DNA of 64,000 nucleotides. Origin: Synoicihabitans lomoniglobus (lineage in GTDB: Bacteria; Verrucomicrobiota; Verrucomicrobiia; Opitutales; Opitutaceae). Below the pieces are notes generated by a model. It worked only from the letters and a program-made list of their open reading frames with translations. It did no database searches and was not told the origin of the DNA. The position numbers and the translations under genes were made by a program. Positions within the stretch are counted from its first letter, which is position 1. Every line of letters starts with the position of its first letter. The stretch covers positions 863,501-927,500 of the forward strand of contig NZ_CP119075.1 of NCBI RefSeq assembly GCF_029023725.1. The letters run 5' to 3'. Positions 54,037 to 63,602 of this stretch are shown here, piece by piece.

Positions 54037-55805
54037 GACTGCGAGGCCAACCAGTTGCGCCAACCGCCGAAGGCCGTGATGTCGGTGGCGTGCTCGAAGC
54101 CGATCGGTTCGCACACGAAACCCTTGGTGGTGGTGCCGTCGGCCAGTGTGATGGTGCCGATGGCGAGAGGAGCCGGGACTTCGGCGGTGAATTGTCCGAA
54201 CGCCGTCGCATTCAGCGACCAAATTTCCACCGCGATGGCCGCGCCGTTGCCATCGACCGGGCAGTGCCGCAGTCCGGGTTTCGGCGGTTGGGTCGCGCTC
54301 AGCGCAAACAGTTCGTAGTCGGGCGAAGTCGTGGTCTCGCGCACAAACGTGGCACCGCGATCGGTGAGTTGGTGGTTGAGCGGTTGACCGCGCAGATGCG
54401 CGCCGACCACGGCCAGTTCGATCGCATCGTCGTTGGTCGGGGAGGGAGCCGCGATCTCCGGTTGATCGGAGCTGAACCGTGCGCCGATCGCGGCCAGTCT
54501 GGCGTCGGACCAAGCCGGACCGAACAGCGTCACGCCAAACGGCAGGCCGTCGGGACGAAACCCCGCGGGGATGGCGAGGGCGGCGGTGTCGAGCAAGTTG
54601 GCGAAGTTGGTGTAGTGACCGAGGTTCGAATTGAGGGTGATCGGGTCGGCCTCGAGTTGGGCGCGGGTATAGATCGTCGCCGCCGTGGGCAACACCATGA
54701 GGTCGACGTCGGCCCAGACCGCGGCGGCTTCGCGCTGCAGGGCTTTGAGTCGGTAAAACGATTCGAACGCATCGACGGCGAGTGGTTGCGCGCCGCCCTC
54801 GATGATGCGGCGGGTGACCGGGTGCATGGCGTCGGCATGGGTCGCGTGAAACGCGCGCACGGCCGACCAACGTTCCGCCACCCACGGCCCCTCGTAGAGC
54901 AATCGCGCGGTGGTGGCGAAAGGAGTGAAATCAATTTCGACGCGTTCTCCGCCGAGTGACTCCAGTCGGTTGAGCGCGGCAGCGTAGAGCGGTGGGTTCA
55001 GGTCATCGCCGAACCACTGCAACTGATCGGCACGCGGGAGGGCGAAGCGGAAACCGGCGGACGAGCCGCCGGGCACCTTTGGGGCCTCGCGGGCATAGGG
55101 ATCGGTGGCGTCGAAGCCTCCCGCCACTGCGGCGACGGCGGAAGCCTCGGTCACGGAGGCGGCAAAGATCGAGACGCAATCCAATGAGCGGCAGGCGGGA
55201 ACCACGCCGGTTGTGCTGAGCCAGCCGCAGGTTGGCTTGAGACCGACCAAGTTGTTGAACGAGGCAGGCACGCGGCCCGAACCGGCGGTGTCGGTGCCAA
55301 GGGAAAAGGTCACCAACCCGGCCGCCACGGCCACCGCCGAGCCGCTACTCGACCCCCCCGGAATCATGGCGGGGTGATACGGATTGCGCGGCGTGCCGTA
55401 GGGTGAACGCACGCCGACCAGGCCGGTGGCAAACTGGTCGAGATTGGTTTTGCCGATTGGAATGGCGCCGGCGTCGAGCAGTTGCTGCACGACCGGCGCG
55501 GAGGCGGTGGGGATGTATCCAAATTCAGGACACCCGGCGGTGGTCGGCACGCCGGCCAGGTCGATGTTGTCCTTGATGGCAAACGGCACACCGTAGAGCG
55601 GTTGGTCGCGGGGCCCGCGTTGCATGATCCGTTCGAGGTGGCCGGCCAATTCCGCCGACGAGAGCCGGTGAATCCAGACGGCGGGATCGTCAAGGGCATC
55701 GATGCGACGCCCGACTTCCGCGACCACCTCGGCCGGCGTGATCACACCGGGGGCGTAAATCTCGCGCAGCGAATGCAGATCAAATTTAAAATTGGCTAAG
55801 TTCAC
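54033..55805 (-). CDS. atzF: Allophanate hydrolase (AtzF-like)
   Basis: 590 aa from GTG 55805 (GTGA overlap with the permease stop). An amidase-signature domain (about 1-450) has the Lys-cisSer-Ser triad K78 (FAIKDNID), S152 (PGGSSSGSA) and S176 (GTDTAGSGRVP). The C-terminal domain (about 460-590: LAVVGAHLRGQPLNHQL, GFVCEPIGFEHATDITAFGGW) is the one typical of AtzF/DUR1 allophanate hydrolases. It converts allophanate to two ammonium and two CO2 equivalents. An earlier ATG-led frame extends into permease sequence and is not real. Confidence 0.92.
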   Translation of the reverse strand: MNLANFKFDLHSLREIYAPGVITPAEVVAEVGRRIDALDDPAVWIHRLSSAELAGHLERIMQRGPRDQPLYGVPFAIKDNIDLAGVPTTAGCPEFGYIPTASAPVVQQLLDAGAIPIGKTNLDQFATGLVGVRSPYGTPRNPYHPAMIPGGSSSGSAVAVAAGLVTFSLGTDTAGSGRVPASFNNLVGLKPTCGWLSTTGVVPACRSLDCVSIFAASVTEASAVAAVAGGFDATDPYAREAPKVPGGSSAGFRFALPRADQLQWFGDDLNPPLYAAALNRLESLGGERVEIDFTPFATTARLLYEGPWVAERWSAVRAFHATHADAMHPVTRRIIEGGAQPLAVDAFESFYRLKALQREAAAVWADVDLMVLPTAATIYTRAQLEADPITLNSNLGHYTNFANLLDTAALAIPAGFRPDGLPFGVTLFGPAWSDARLAAIGARFSSDQPEIAAPSPTNDDAIELAVVGAHLRGQPLNHQLTDRGATFVRETTTSPDYELFALSATQPPKPGLRHCPVDGNGAAIAVEIWSLNATAFGQFTAEVPAPLAIGTITLADGTTTKGFVCEPIGFEHATDITAFGGWRNWLASQS

Positions 55806-57391
55806 TCGTGGGAGGCTGTGGCGGGAGCGGCGGGAGGCAAGGGAGTGACGGCGGCGAATTTCGCGCAGGCGGCCATCAACGCGGCCACCAGTAGGTAGCT
55901 GAGCGCCAGACTCAGGTTCTGTCCGAGGGCGACGTGTTCCCCGTGCATCATGCCGATGAACGTCAACCCGGCGCCGGCGGCGGCGAACGAGGCCGCCCGC
56001 CAGAGTTGGCGTTCGATCACAAACACGGTCGTGGCGGCCAGCACGATGCCGGACAACGCGGAGCCGTTGCCGAATGTGCTCATGACGTCGAGCAGCACGC
56101 CTTTGCCCGCGAGCGCCCCCGCCAGCTCGGGCGATATGTCGTTGATTCCCGCGGCGGAGAGGGAGTTGCGGATCAAACTCTCCGCCCAGTGCGCCAGGTG
56201 TGGCATCACCCCGAGAATGACGGCGGGGGCGTGACGCAGCGGCGTTTCCTGAAACGCCTGCGAGCCGATCAACATGCCGATGTAGAGAAGAATCGGCAGA
56301 ATCGCGACCACCGGTATCAGCGCCAGCAATACGGATATGATGCCCAGCCAACACAGCACCAGCGCCATGATGCCGGTGGCAAAAGCGTAGCCGCAGCGTC
56401 CGCCCATGGCTTTCCACCCCGGATGGCCGATGTAGACCGCGAGATTGTAGGGGTTGCCCATCAGGCAGCCGATCATGCTCACCACGCCGTCGGTCATCAG
56501 CACCTGGCGGGTGGAGAACTGGTCCCCCGCGGCGGAGGCGCTCTCGACGTTGTCGAGGGCTTCGATCAAATCGTAGATGCCAAACGGAATCGCGGTGACA
56601 ATCAACAGGCCGAGGTATTCGAAACCGGAGAACGTGTGCCCGATGGCGGGAATCGGCACGCTGAAGCCGAAGTGGGTGAACGACGCGGTGAGGTTCGAAA
56701 GGGTCATGCCGCCGTAGTTGAGATCGAAGAGGTTGGAGCCCCACGCGATGGTGGTGCCGCCGACCAATGCGATGAAACCGGCGGGCAGTCCCTTCATGAA
56801 TTTCACGCCGCCAAACCAGCTGACCAAAATCACCGCAAAGCAGGTGAGGCCGATGATCGGAGTGGCGAACATCTCCAGCGCCGGTCGCATCGAAATGTAG
56901 GTGATCGATATGCCGGTGAGCGTGGCGAGCAGGGCGGCGCGCGGGGTGACGCGTCGTATCCAACTGCCGAATATACTGCCGATGAAGAAGACCACGCTTT
57001 GCAGAAACACCCAGGTCAGGCCGGCTTCCCATGCTTTCACCGGATCACCCGTGGCGAGCTTGATCGGCAGCATGATCACCAAGGTCCCGATGAACATGTG
57101 CCCGACGCCGGGCCCGGACGGCATGGCGCAGATGTCGGTGCGCCCGGTCTTTTTCATCAGGTCGTAGGCCATCCAACCATAGTAACCGGAGGACAAAAAC
57201 AGCATCAGGCCGACGGCGGGCAGAATGCGGCCGAAGACCAGTTCGTTGGGAAAGCCGAGCACGAAGGTCAGCAGCCCGGTCATGGTCAGGAGATTGACCA
57301 GGATGTTGGTGCCGAAGCCGAAAAAGGCGTTCCAGTCACCGGGAACCCAGAGCTTGGGTTTGGCAGGAGGGAGGGCGGTCGAAGTGGTCAT
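55802..57391 (-). CDS. NCS2-family nucleobase/uracil-xanthine-type permease
   Basis: 529 aa from ATG 57391 with about 12 hydrophobic helices. Sequence patterns ([72 protein letters not shown]) place it with AzgA-like NCS2 permeases. It overlaps both neighbours by 4 bp. Inside this operon the likely cargo is a nucleobase-like or biuret/cyanurate-like compound (inference). Confidence 0.85.
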   Translation of the reverse strand: MTTSTALPPAKPKLWVPGDWNAFFGFGTNILVNLLTMTGLLTFVLGFPNELVFGRILPAVGLMLFLSSGYYGWMAYDLMKKTGRTDICAMPSGPGVGHMFIGTLVIMLPIKLATGDPVKAWEAGLTWVFLQSVVFFIGSIFGSWIRRVTPRAALLATLTGISITYISMRPALEMFATPIIGLTCFAVILVSWFGGVKFMKGLPAGFIALVGGTTIAWGSNLFDLNYGGMTLSNLTASFTHFGFSVPIPAIGHTFSGFEYLGLLIVTAIPFGIYDLIEALDNVESASAAGDQFSTRQVLMTDGVVSMIGCLMGNPYNLAVYIGHPGWKAMGGRCGYAFATGIMALVLCWLGIISVLLALIPVVAILPILLYIGMLIGSQAFQETPLRHAPAVILGVMPHLAHWAESLIRNSLSAAGINDISPELAGALAGKGVLLDVMSTFGNGSALSGIVLAATTVFVIERQLWRAASFAAAGAGLTFIGMMHGEHVALGQNLSLALSYLLVAALMAACAKFAAVTPLPPAAPATASHE

Positions 57392-58080
57392 GTTGAAACG
57401 GGAGAGGCGGCGAGGGCGGCGAGGACGCGGTCGGTGTCGGAGACCCAACCGAAGATGCCGCCCTGCGCCTTGATCATGGCGAGGCCGGCGGCATGAAATT
57501 CGGGAAAGTAGGACGCGGTGGCGTCGGCGGGCACGAGGCAGTCGTAGCCGCGGTCGTTGGCCTCGCGCACCGTGGTGTGGACGCAGACCTCGGTGGTCAC
57601 GCCGGTGACAATGAGTTGGGTGATGCCGCGGGCCTGCAGCACGGTCTGTAAAGTGGTCGCGTAGAAGGCCCCCTTGCCGGGTTTGTCGATGATGGGCTCA
57701 CCGGGCAGCGGCGTGAGTTCGGTGATGATGTCGTGACCGGGTTCACCGCGCACGAGGATGCGGCCCATGGGACCTTGGTCGCCGATCGCCAGTGCAGGAT
57801 TGCCGCGCGTGCGTTTTGCAGGCGGCAGGTCGGACAAGTCGGGGCGATGGCCCTCGCGGGTGTGCACCACGAGCAGGCCGTGCGAGCGCCACGCAGCCAG
57901 CAGGCGGCGGTTCGGAGCGATGGCGCGGCGCAGTTGACTGACGTCGTTGCCCAACGATTCGCCAAAACCGCCGGGCTCGACGAAGTCGCGTTGCATGTCG
58001 ATGACGAGCAGCGCACAGGTGGACGGCGTGAACGGAAAAGGGCCGGGCTCGGCGTCGATGGTCGGAATGGCGAGTTCCAT
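57388..58080 (-). CDS. biuH: Biuret amidohydrolase (BiuH-like cysteine hydrolase)
   Basis: 230 aa from ATG 58080, 4 bp after the amidase stop. This is an isochorismatase-fold cysteine hydrolase with D28 in VIDMQRDF, K133 in DKPGKGAF and C166 in TTEVCVHTT. The stretches [20 protein letters not shown] and REANDRGY are those of rhizobial BiuH as I remember it. It would hydrolyse biuret to allophanate and ammonia, supplying AtzF three genes downstream. A different ureide substrate cannot be excluded. Confidence 0.82.
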   Translation of the reverse strand: MELAIPTIDAEPGPFPFTPSTCALLVIDMQRDFVEPGGFGESLGNDVSQLRRAIAPNRRLLAAWRSHGLLVVHTREGHRPDLSDLPPAKRTRGNPALAIGDQGPMGRILVRGEPGHDIITELTPLPGEPIIDKPGKGAFYATTLQTVLQARGITQLIVTGVTTEVCVHTTVREANDRGYDCLVPADATASYFPEFHAAGLAMIKAQGGIFGWVSDTDRVLAALAASPVST

Positions 58081-58084
58081 CGGG

Positions 58085-59500
58085 TCAGGCGGCGGCCGAG
58101 GAGAACATGGTGGAGACGGGAGCGGTGCAGACACCGGCTTTCTCGAGTGCGCGGGCGACGCGCAGGAGCTTGGCCTCGCTGAACGGCGCTCCGATCAGTT
58201 GGACGGCGCAGGGCAGGGCGCCCGACGGGTGCACGGGGGCGGCCAGAATGGGCAGGCCCACGAGCGAAATCGGTTGAGTGAACAAACCGATGTTGGGCCG
58301 CAACGGGAGTTCTTGGCCGTGAAAAGTGAGCGTGGTTTGACCCAACGTCGGAGCGCACAGCGGCGTGGCCGGAGCGATCAGGACATCGACCTCCGCGAAG
58401 ATCGCCCGGAGCTGGTCGCGCCACCAAGCGCGGAAGCGTTGCGCTTGATCGACCCAGGCGGCGGGCAAGAGGGCACCGGCGAGAAGACGGTCGCGGACGT
58501 TGGGATCAAAATCGTGGGCGCGTTGCCGCAAGCGGTCGAGATGGCGGGCGCCACTCTCGGCTGCGGTGATGACGAAGGCGGCGGTGCGGGCCAAGCCGGG
58601 CTCGGGCAGCTCGACCACGCGATCCGAGGCCAGCGCAGCGGCGACGGTGGCCACGGCGCCGTGGACGGTGGCTTCACCGCCGCTGGCAAAGTAGCCACCG
58701 AGTTGCGCGATGCGCAGGCCGTCGAGTCCACCGCCCAGTTGGGTGGAAACGAGCGGCAGCGGGACGGAAGTGCAGGCGGCGTCGCGACTGTCGGGTCCGG
58801 CCATGGCGTCGTAGGCGACGGCGAGATCGGCTACGGAGCGGGCGAACGGACCGATGGTATCGAGAGCATCCACGAAGGGGAAGGAACCCGCGCGGGAAAG
58901 CGCACCGTAAGTGGGCCGGAGTCCCCAGATACCGCAGAAGGAGGCCGGGACTCGAATGGAGCCGTTGGTATCGGTGCCGAGGGCAATCGGCACCAGACCA
59001 CCAGCCACCGCGGCGCCGGAACCACCGGAGGAACCGCCGGCGGAGCGGCTGAGTTCACGCGGATTGTGGGTGGCGCCATCGTGGATGTTTTCGGTGACGA
59101 AATCGTAGGCGTATTCGCCCATGTTGAGCGCGCCGAGACAAACGGCCCCGGCCGCCTGCAAACGCGCGACGGCGGTGGCGTCCCGGGAGGCGGGCGGGTC
59201 GTCGCGGTTGATCTTGGAGCCGGCGACCGTGACTTCACCGGCAAGATCGAACAGGTTTTTAACGGCGTAAGGGACGCCCGCGAGCGGACCGGGATCGCGA
59301 CCGGCCGCGATGGTGGCATCGACGGCGTCGGCCTCGGCCCGGGCGCGGGGGGCGGTGACGAGAGTGAAGGCGTTGAGCTCGGTATGCGTGGCGGCGATAC
59401 GCTCCAGCAGCAGGTCGGTGACGGAGCGCGCGGAGATGCGGCGCTCGCGGACGGCGGCGGCGATCTCGGTGGCGGTGGCAGTGACAGGATCGAGGCTCAT
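58085..59500 (-). CDS. atzE: AtzE-like amidase (1-carboxybiuret hydrolase catalytic subunit)
   Basis: 471 aa from ATG 59500 (ATGA overlap with the AtzH-AtzG fusion). Amidase-signature triad: K81 (YAVKNLFD), cis-Ser S157 (AGGSSGGSG) and S181 ([12 protein letters not shown]). The sequence resembles AtzE and HpxY, which work with a small GatC-like AtzG subunit. In s-triazine catabolism AtzEG deaminates 1-carboxybiuret. In purine catabolism HpxY relatives are linked to oxalurate. The BiuH and AtzF neighbours favour the biuret side. Confidence 0.85.
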   Translation of the reverse strand: MSLDPVTATATEIAAAVRERRISARSVTDLLLERIAATHTELNAFTLVTAPRARAEADAVDATIAAGRDPGPLAGVPYAVKNLFDLAGEVTVAGSKINRDDPPASRDATAVARLQAAGAVCLGALNMGEYAYDFVTENIHDGATHNPRELSRSAGGSSGGSGAAVAGGLVPIALGTDTNGSIRVPASFCGIWGLRPTYGALSRAGSFPFVDALDTIGPFARSVADLAVAYDAMAGPDSRDAACTSVPLPLVSTQLGGGLDGLRIAQLGGYFASGGEATVHGAVATVAAALASDRVVELPEPGLARTAAFVITAAESGARHLDRLRQRAHDFDPNVRDRLLAGALLPAAWVDQAQRFRAWWRDQLRAIFAEVDVLIAPATPLCAPTLGQTTLTFHGQELPLRPNIGLFTQPISLVGLPILAAPVHPSGALPCAVQLIGAPFSEAKLLRVARALEKAGVCTAPVSTMFSSAAA

Positions 59501-60069
59501 GGGTTGAAGACCGGGGCGGGTTCGGTTTCGTCGGGAAGCTCCATGGCCAGCAAGGGTCCGGCCAATCGCGCGATCACCTCGAGGTTGCGGGTGACGCCGA
59601 GTTGATGGCTCGGTTCGATGGTCAGGTTCTGCGCGGCGGCGGCGTGTTTGAGGTAGACGGTCCAGTCGGGGCCGGCGGGCGGAGTGAACGGGGCGAGCGA
59701 AACGTGGGCGGCGACGATGCGCCAATTGCCGTCGATGAGCGTCCACAGCTGCGATTGGCGACCCTGGCGTTCGATGCCGGAGACCTTGGAAACGTATTCA
59801 TACATCACGGAACCGATCTCGGGGCCGAGGGTGGTGACGGTGGTGCGCAGGCCGCGACGCTGGCTGAAATTGATCACCCGGTTTTGGCGAAAGGCGGCGA
59901 TCTCGTCGGCACCATAGAGCTGTTCATTGACGCCAAAACGAATGGCTTCCGGGGAGTCCCAGAAAAAAGCCTGCAGGGCGGGCACATCGTTGGCGATCAA
60001 CGCGGCTTCGTAGGCATCGAAGGCGGCGGTGACGGCCGCGACGGTGGCGGGGTCGTTGACGGTCAGCAT
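59497..60069 (-). CDS. AtzH-AtzG fusion (HpxZ/DUF3225 plus DUF4089-like)
   Basis: 190 aa. Residues 1-130 are the AtzH/HpxZ SnoaL-type domain (AIRFGVNEQLYGADEIAAFRQ, IVAAHVSLAP). Residues 135-190 read as AtzG: a helical segment, then [20 protein letters not shown], the hallmark end of DUF4089. AtzG normally is a separate protein of about 65 aa that stabilises AtzE. AtzH decarboxylates 1,3-dicarboxyurea to allophanate. Here one chain carries both, encoded directly before atzE. No frameshift or stop separates the parts. Confidence 0.82.
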   Translation of the reverse strand: MLTVNDPATVAAVTAAFDAYEAALIANDVPALQAFFWDSPEAIRFGVNEQLYGADEIAAFRQNRVINFSQRRGLRTTVTTLGPEIGSVMYEYVSKVSGIERQGRQSQLWTLIDGNWRIVAAHVSLAPFTPPAGPDWTVYLKHAAAAQNLTIEPSHQLGVTRNLEVIARLAGPLLAMELPDETEPAPVFNP

Positions 60070-60156
60070 GGGAACGAGGAGAGGTGGCGCGGTAGCAGGA
60101 AGGAGGCCGGATGAAGGCCCGGCCCCCTTCCCTGGACTACAACTACGGATGAACGA

Positions 60157-62574
60157 CTACCATTTGTAGGAGGTGGTGAGTTCGACCGTCGGACCGACGC
60201 TCGGGCTCACGAACACATCCCAAAAGAGGAACTGCGGATTGTAGTATTTCTCGTCGAAAATGTTGTTGGCGTTGAGCCGGAACGACCAATTGCCCCGGGT
60301 GTAGAACAGGGCGGCCCGTGTGACGAGATAGGAGGGCAGGACCACCTCCTGGGCGTATCCGGAGAAGAACGACGACACATAGGTCGCACCCAGCGAGGCG
60401 CCCCACCCGGAGTCGGCCGTGTAGGTGCCGTTGATGGAAATCACCTTTTCCGGCGTGGGGGCTTCGATGGGCGCGGGCGCACCGATGATGGCACCGAGAC
60501 CGACGAAGCGACCACCGTAGACCAGGGCCGGATCGAGTCCGAGGGTCTCGGGCGGGAGGCCGAGAAAGAACGGCGTGCTGAGCAGCTCCGTCTGCTGCCA
60601 TGTGCCGGCGGCGGTGAAGCTCAACTGCTTGGTGGGGGCGTAGCGCATCTCGAGCTCAACCCCCTTGGACTCATAATAGTCGAACGCCCCGGACAGGTTG
60701 TTGAACGAGGTTTTCTCCTGTTGGTAATAGGCGAGTGTGCTGAACAGGCGTTGATCAGCGAGCGTGCCCTTGAGGCCGATTTCGGTGATCTTGGAATCCT
60801 GCAACCACGTGCCGCCCTCGACGTTCTGGCGGGCGATCATGCCGCCCTGGCCGAGCTCAAGGTAGCTCGACTCGGCGTAGGTAAGATAGGCCGTGAGGTC
60901 GTCGGTCACGTCGGCGGTGAGACTGGCGTTGTAGGTGAAGGCGTCGTCGGTGGCGTCGGCCAGGGCGTAGACGCCGGACGTGTCGGTGCCGAGCGTGGTG
61001 GCTTCATACCGATCCCAGCGACCGCTCACGATCATGCCGAAGCGCTCGAACTTACCGTCGACCAAACCGAACACGCCGACGTCGGAGAAATCACCGATCT
61101 GGCGCCAGTTGTAGGGCACGTTCCCGGTGCCGGTGTAGGCACCTTCAAAGCGTTCGTTGGCGGTGCCGGGGACTGAGATATCGCGGCGGTCGAGCACCTG
61201 ATAGCCGCGGCCGCGGGACTCGCGCTCGTCCCCGTCGGAGTAGCGGTAGGAGAGACCGAAAATCGTATCGACGGTCGAGTTTTCCGCGGGGAAGGTGCGC
61301 CATTCGACGCTGGTCTTGTTTTCGAAGGCCATGGCGACGTAGTCGGCGGTGAATCCATAACTCGAATACTTCGTGTGATTCATCGAGTCGTAGAACGTCT
61401 GGTTCTTCAGTTTCAGGTTCGGATTGAACGTCTTGGTGATGTCGAAGTAGGCGGTGATGGAATCGGTGGTGGCGAAATCGAGCGGGTCGACCTGCACCTG
61501 ATGGTGGTTGATGGGCGAATACCCGACCGTGGTGGGGTCGAGGGCGAAGGCCGCCTTCTGGTTGTCGGACAACGCGCCGTAGGGGAACGGGTCGGCAAAG
61601 GCGAATTGCTCGAGGGAGTAGGGGCTGACTTCGGCCGGGGTGAGGATGCCGTTGCCATCGGTGTCGAGTTTGAGGGCGGCCTGACCGCCGAGGTAGAGCG
61701 CGCCTTCGGAATCGATGAGGTCCTGCGTCACCCGGTTCCACCCGAGGCTTTGGTTGAGATCGGACCACTGGGCCATGAAGCCGTATTCCAGCAGCACGGA
61801 CTCGGAAAGTTCGGTGTCGAGGGCCACCTGCAGCAGGGTGCTTTTATTGTAGATACCGGTGTAGTAGTGATCGGAGTCCTCGGCTTGCACGAAGACGTAG
61901 GCGCCGGAGCGCATGCCCCCGATTTCAAACGGGGTGCCGTATTCCAGACTGCCGGACATTTTGCCATAGTTGCCGACCGTGACAGTCGCGATGCCGACCG
62001 GGGTATCGATGAATTTGGCCGTCTTGCTCTTGGCCGTCTTGGGAATGAAATTGAGAATTCCGCCGACCTTGCCGCCGCCATAGACGGGCGGAGCGGGGCC
62101 TTTGATGATTTCAACATAGTCCGTGGAGGCGATCGGCGTGGGGAAGTTGCCTCGGTTCTCGATCCGGCGCATGCCGCGGAAGAAGTTGTCGGCGCGCTCG
62201 CCGCGCACATCGAGGGCGCCGGGCACACCGAAATAGTTGCCCGTGAAGGAACCGGCCGTGACCGACACGAAATCGTTGACTGTGCGGATGCCATAGAGGT
62301 CGGTCATGGCACTTTCGATCAAGGTCACCGATCGCGGCGTCTCTTCGAGGCTGCGACTGGTGCCGAATACCGAGGTGGACTCGCGCTTCGGCAGGACATC
62401 GTAGACGTCGGCTTCGGCTGCGGCGACAAAGGCATCCATGACAATGACGTCGGAGTCGATCTCCTCCTGGGCCGACAACGTCAGAGGGAAAAGGGGAATC
62501 AGGATCGCGGGGAGGAGCAGGGCGGTCCGGAGCGATGGCATCCGGAGTCCGGATGCGTGGGCAGGCAGTGTCAT
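60157..62574 (-). CDS. TonB-dependent receptor
   Basis: 805 aa from ATG 62574 (ATG 62541 is possible). It has a signal peptide (ALLLPAILIPLFPLTLSA), a plug domain (SLEETPRSVTLIESAM, VRGERADNFF, IEIIKGPAPPVYGGG-like region) and a long beta-barrel ending in an aromatic residue. An exact EF-hand loop (DTDGNGILTPAE, about 303-314) lies in an extracellular region. No SusD partner is present. It is the first gene of the operon, 87 bp before the AtzH-AtzG fusion, and presumably imports the substrate or a carrier-bound form. Confidence 0.9.
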   Translation of the reverse strand: MTLPAHASGLRMPSLRTALLLPAILIPLFPLTLSAQEEIDSDVIVMDAFVAAAEADVYDVLPKRESTSVFGTSRSLEETPRSVTLIESAMTDLYGIRTVNDFVSVTAGSFTGNYFGVPGALDVRGERADNFFRGMRRIENRGNFPTPIASTDYVEIIKGPAPPVYGGGKVGGILNFIPKTAKSKTAKFIDTPVGIATVTVGNYGKMSGSLEYGTPFEIGGMRSGAYVFVQAEDSDHYYTGIYNKSTLLQVALDTELSESVLLEYGFMAQWSDLNQSLGWNRVTQDLIDSEGALYLGGQAALKLDTDGNGILTPAEVSPYSLEQFAFADPFPYGALSDNQKAAFALDPTTVGYSPINHHQVQVDPLDFATTDSITAYFDITKTFNPNLKLKNQTFYDSMNHTKYSSYGFTADYVAMAFENKTSVEWRTFPAENSTVDTIFGLSYRYSDGDERESRGRGYQVLDRRDISVPGTANERFEGAYTGTGNVPYNWRQIGDFSDVGVFGLVDGKFERFGMIVSGRWDRYEATTLGTDTSGVYALADATDDAFTYNASLTADVTDDLTAYLTYAESSYLELGQGGMIARQNVEGGTWLQDSKITEIGLKGTLADQRLFSTLAYYQQEKTSFNNLSGAFDYYESKGVELEMRYAPTKQLSFTAAGTWQQTELLSTPFFLGLPPETLGLDPALVYGGRFVGLGAIIGAPAPIEAPTPEKVISINGTYTADSGWGASLGATYVSSFFSGYAQEVVLPSYLVTRAALFYTRGNWSFRLNANNIFDEKYYNPQFLFWDVFVSPSVGPTVELTTSYKW

Positions 62575-62636
62575 GATAATTTGGTGTTTCGGTGAGTTCG
62601 GATGGTGAAACCGAGTCAGCGATGAGCAGTCTTCGT

Positions 62637-62676
62637 GCCATGTATACAATCATGTATTCTAATCATGAATCCAGGA
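62637..62676. promoter_or_regulatory. Candidate GntR operator between gntR and the receptor gene
   Basis: TGTATACA (62641-62648) is a perfect palindrome, followed by ATGTAT and ATCATGAAT. The AT-rich repeats lie in the 152-bp divergent intergenic region. Size and symmetry fit FCD-type GntR sites, which are short palindromes with a TGTATACA-like core. Confidence 0.5.
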
Positions 62677-62726
62677 TTGTGTTCAGCATTGCGGACGAGA
62701 GGGAAATCCGTTTCTCTTCGAGGCCA

Positions 62727-63491
62727 ATGCCACCGGACACCTCCCGAGCCCCCGTCAAAACCCCCGATTCTCCTCCGGAAAGCGCCGAGCACTTGGGAGC
62801 GCAAATTTTAACCAGATTGCGCGAACGTGTGCTCAATTGGGATTATCCGCCGGGGCACCATCTGGGCGAAGTTGCCCTTTGTGCGGAATTTTCGGCCAGT
62901 CGCATTCCCGTGCGCGAGGCCTTGCGGGCGCTCGCTGAGCAAGGACTGGTTAAGAAAGTCCCCAATCAGGGCTGTTTTGTCATCCAACCCGATGTGATCG
63001 AGACCCAGGACCTCTACGATATGCGGTTGGCACTCGAACTATTTGTCGTGGAAATGCTCGCGTCCTCCAAGCCGCCGCCCCCGGAGTGGTTGGACGAGCA
63101 ACGGGCGTTTTGGGAGCCGTGGTTACAGGTCAAGGCCGATGCGGTGATCGATCGCGACATGTTGGTCGACCACGATACGGAGTTTCACCTCGGGCTGGCT
63201 GAAGTGCTGGGCAACGAGTCCATTCTCGGCGCACTGCGAAACATCAACGAGCGGCTGCGCTTCGTGCGCCTGGCGGCGATCACCAACCCGCACCGCATCC
63301 AGGAAACCGCCGGTGAGCATTTGTCTGTGCTCGACGCGCTCACGCGTTCCGACGCCGAGGCGGCCCGGCGGAGTCTTCGCCAGAACATTCATCACTCGCG
63401 CAACAAAGTGGAAATCGCGATTTCACGCGCACTCATGGCGGCGCATGACCGCCGACGCAGTGGCAAAGCGACCGCCAGCCCGGCGGCGTAG
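62727..63491 (+). CDS. GntR-family (FCD) transcriptional regulator
   Basis: 254 aa from ATG 62727; the upstream ATG 62592 runs through the operator region. A winged-helix domain (about 22-88: ILTRLRERVLNWDYPPGHHLGE, SRIPVREALRALAEQGLV) is followed by an all-helical FCD domain with metal-type residues (DHDTEFHLGLAE, ETAGEHLSVLDAL). It is divergent from the catabolic operon and most likely represses it until a pathway intermediate binds. Confidence 0.9.
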   Translation: MPPDTSRAPVKTPDSPPESAEHLGAQILTRLRERVLNWDYPPGHHLGEVALCAEFSASRIPVREALRALAEQGLVKKVPNQGCFVIQPDVIETQDLYDMRLALELFVVEMLASSKPPPPEWLDEQRAFWEPWLQVKADAVIDRDMLVDHDTEFHLGLAEVLGNESILGALRNINERLRFVRLAAITNPHRIQETAGEHLSVLDALTRSDAEAARRSLRQNIHHSRNKVEIAISRALMAAHDRRRSGKATASPAA

Positions 63492-63602
63492 GCTTCCGAA
63501 GCCGGACCACTCACGCATGTCAGCCAAGGCGCCCCTGGCCAACCCTGTTTCTTCCCGTCTGAAGCAAAACACGTTTTGCGGTCTGGGGCTGCATGGATCC
63601 GC

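Noticed and set aside
54037..54885. N-terminal extension of the formamidase-like frame to 608 codons
   Set aside because: It reads allophanate hydrolase sequence in a wrong frame; ATG 54036 overlaps the preceding stop.
55806..57032. N-terminal extension of the allophanate hydrolase frame to 999 codons
   Set aside because: The extra part is Arg/His-rich out-of-frame permease sequence; GTG 55805 with a GTGA overlap is the sensible start.
55934..59605. Long plus-strand frames opposite the permease and amidase genes
   Set aside because: Antisense shadows of high-GC genes with low-complexity translations; the minus-strand genes have clear catalytic motifs and coupled starts.
63564..63579. Palindrome GCAAAACACGTTTTGC as terminator between gntR and the DUF4340-like gene
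   Set aside because: Only a 6-bp stem, with no T-run on either side.
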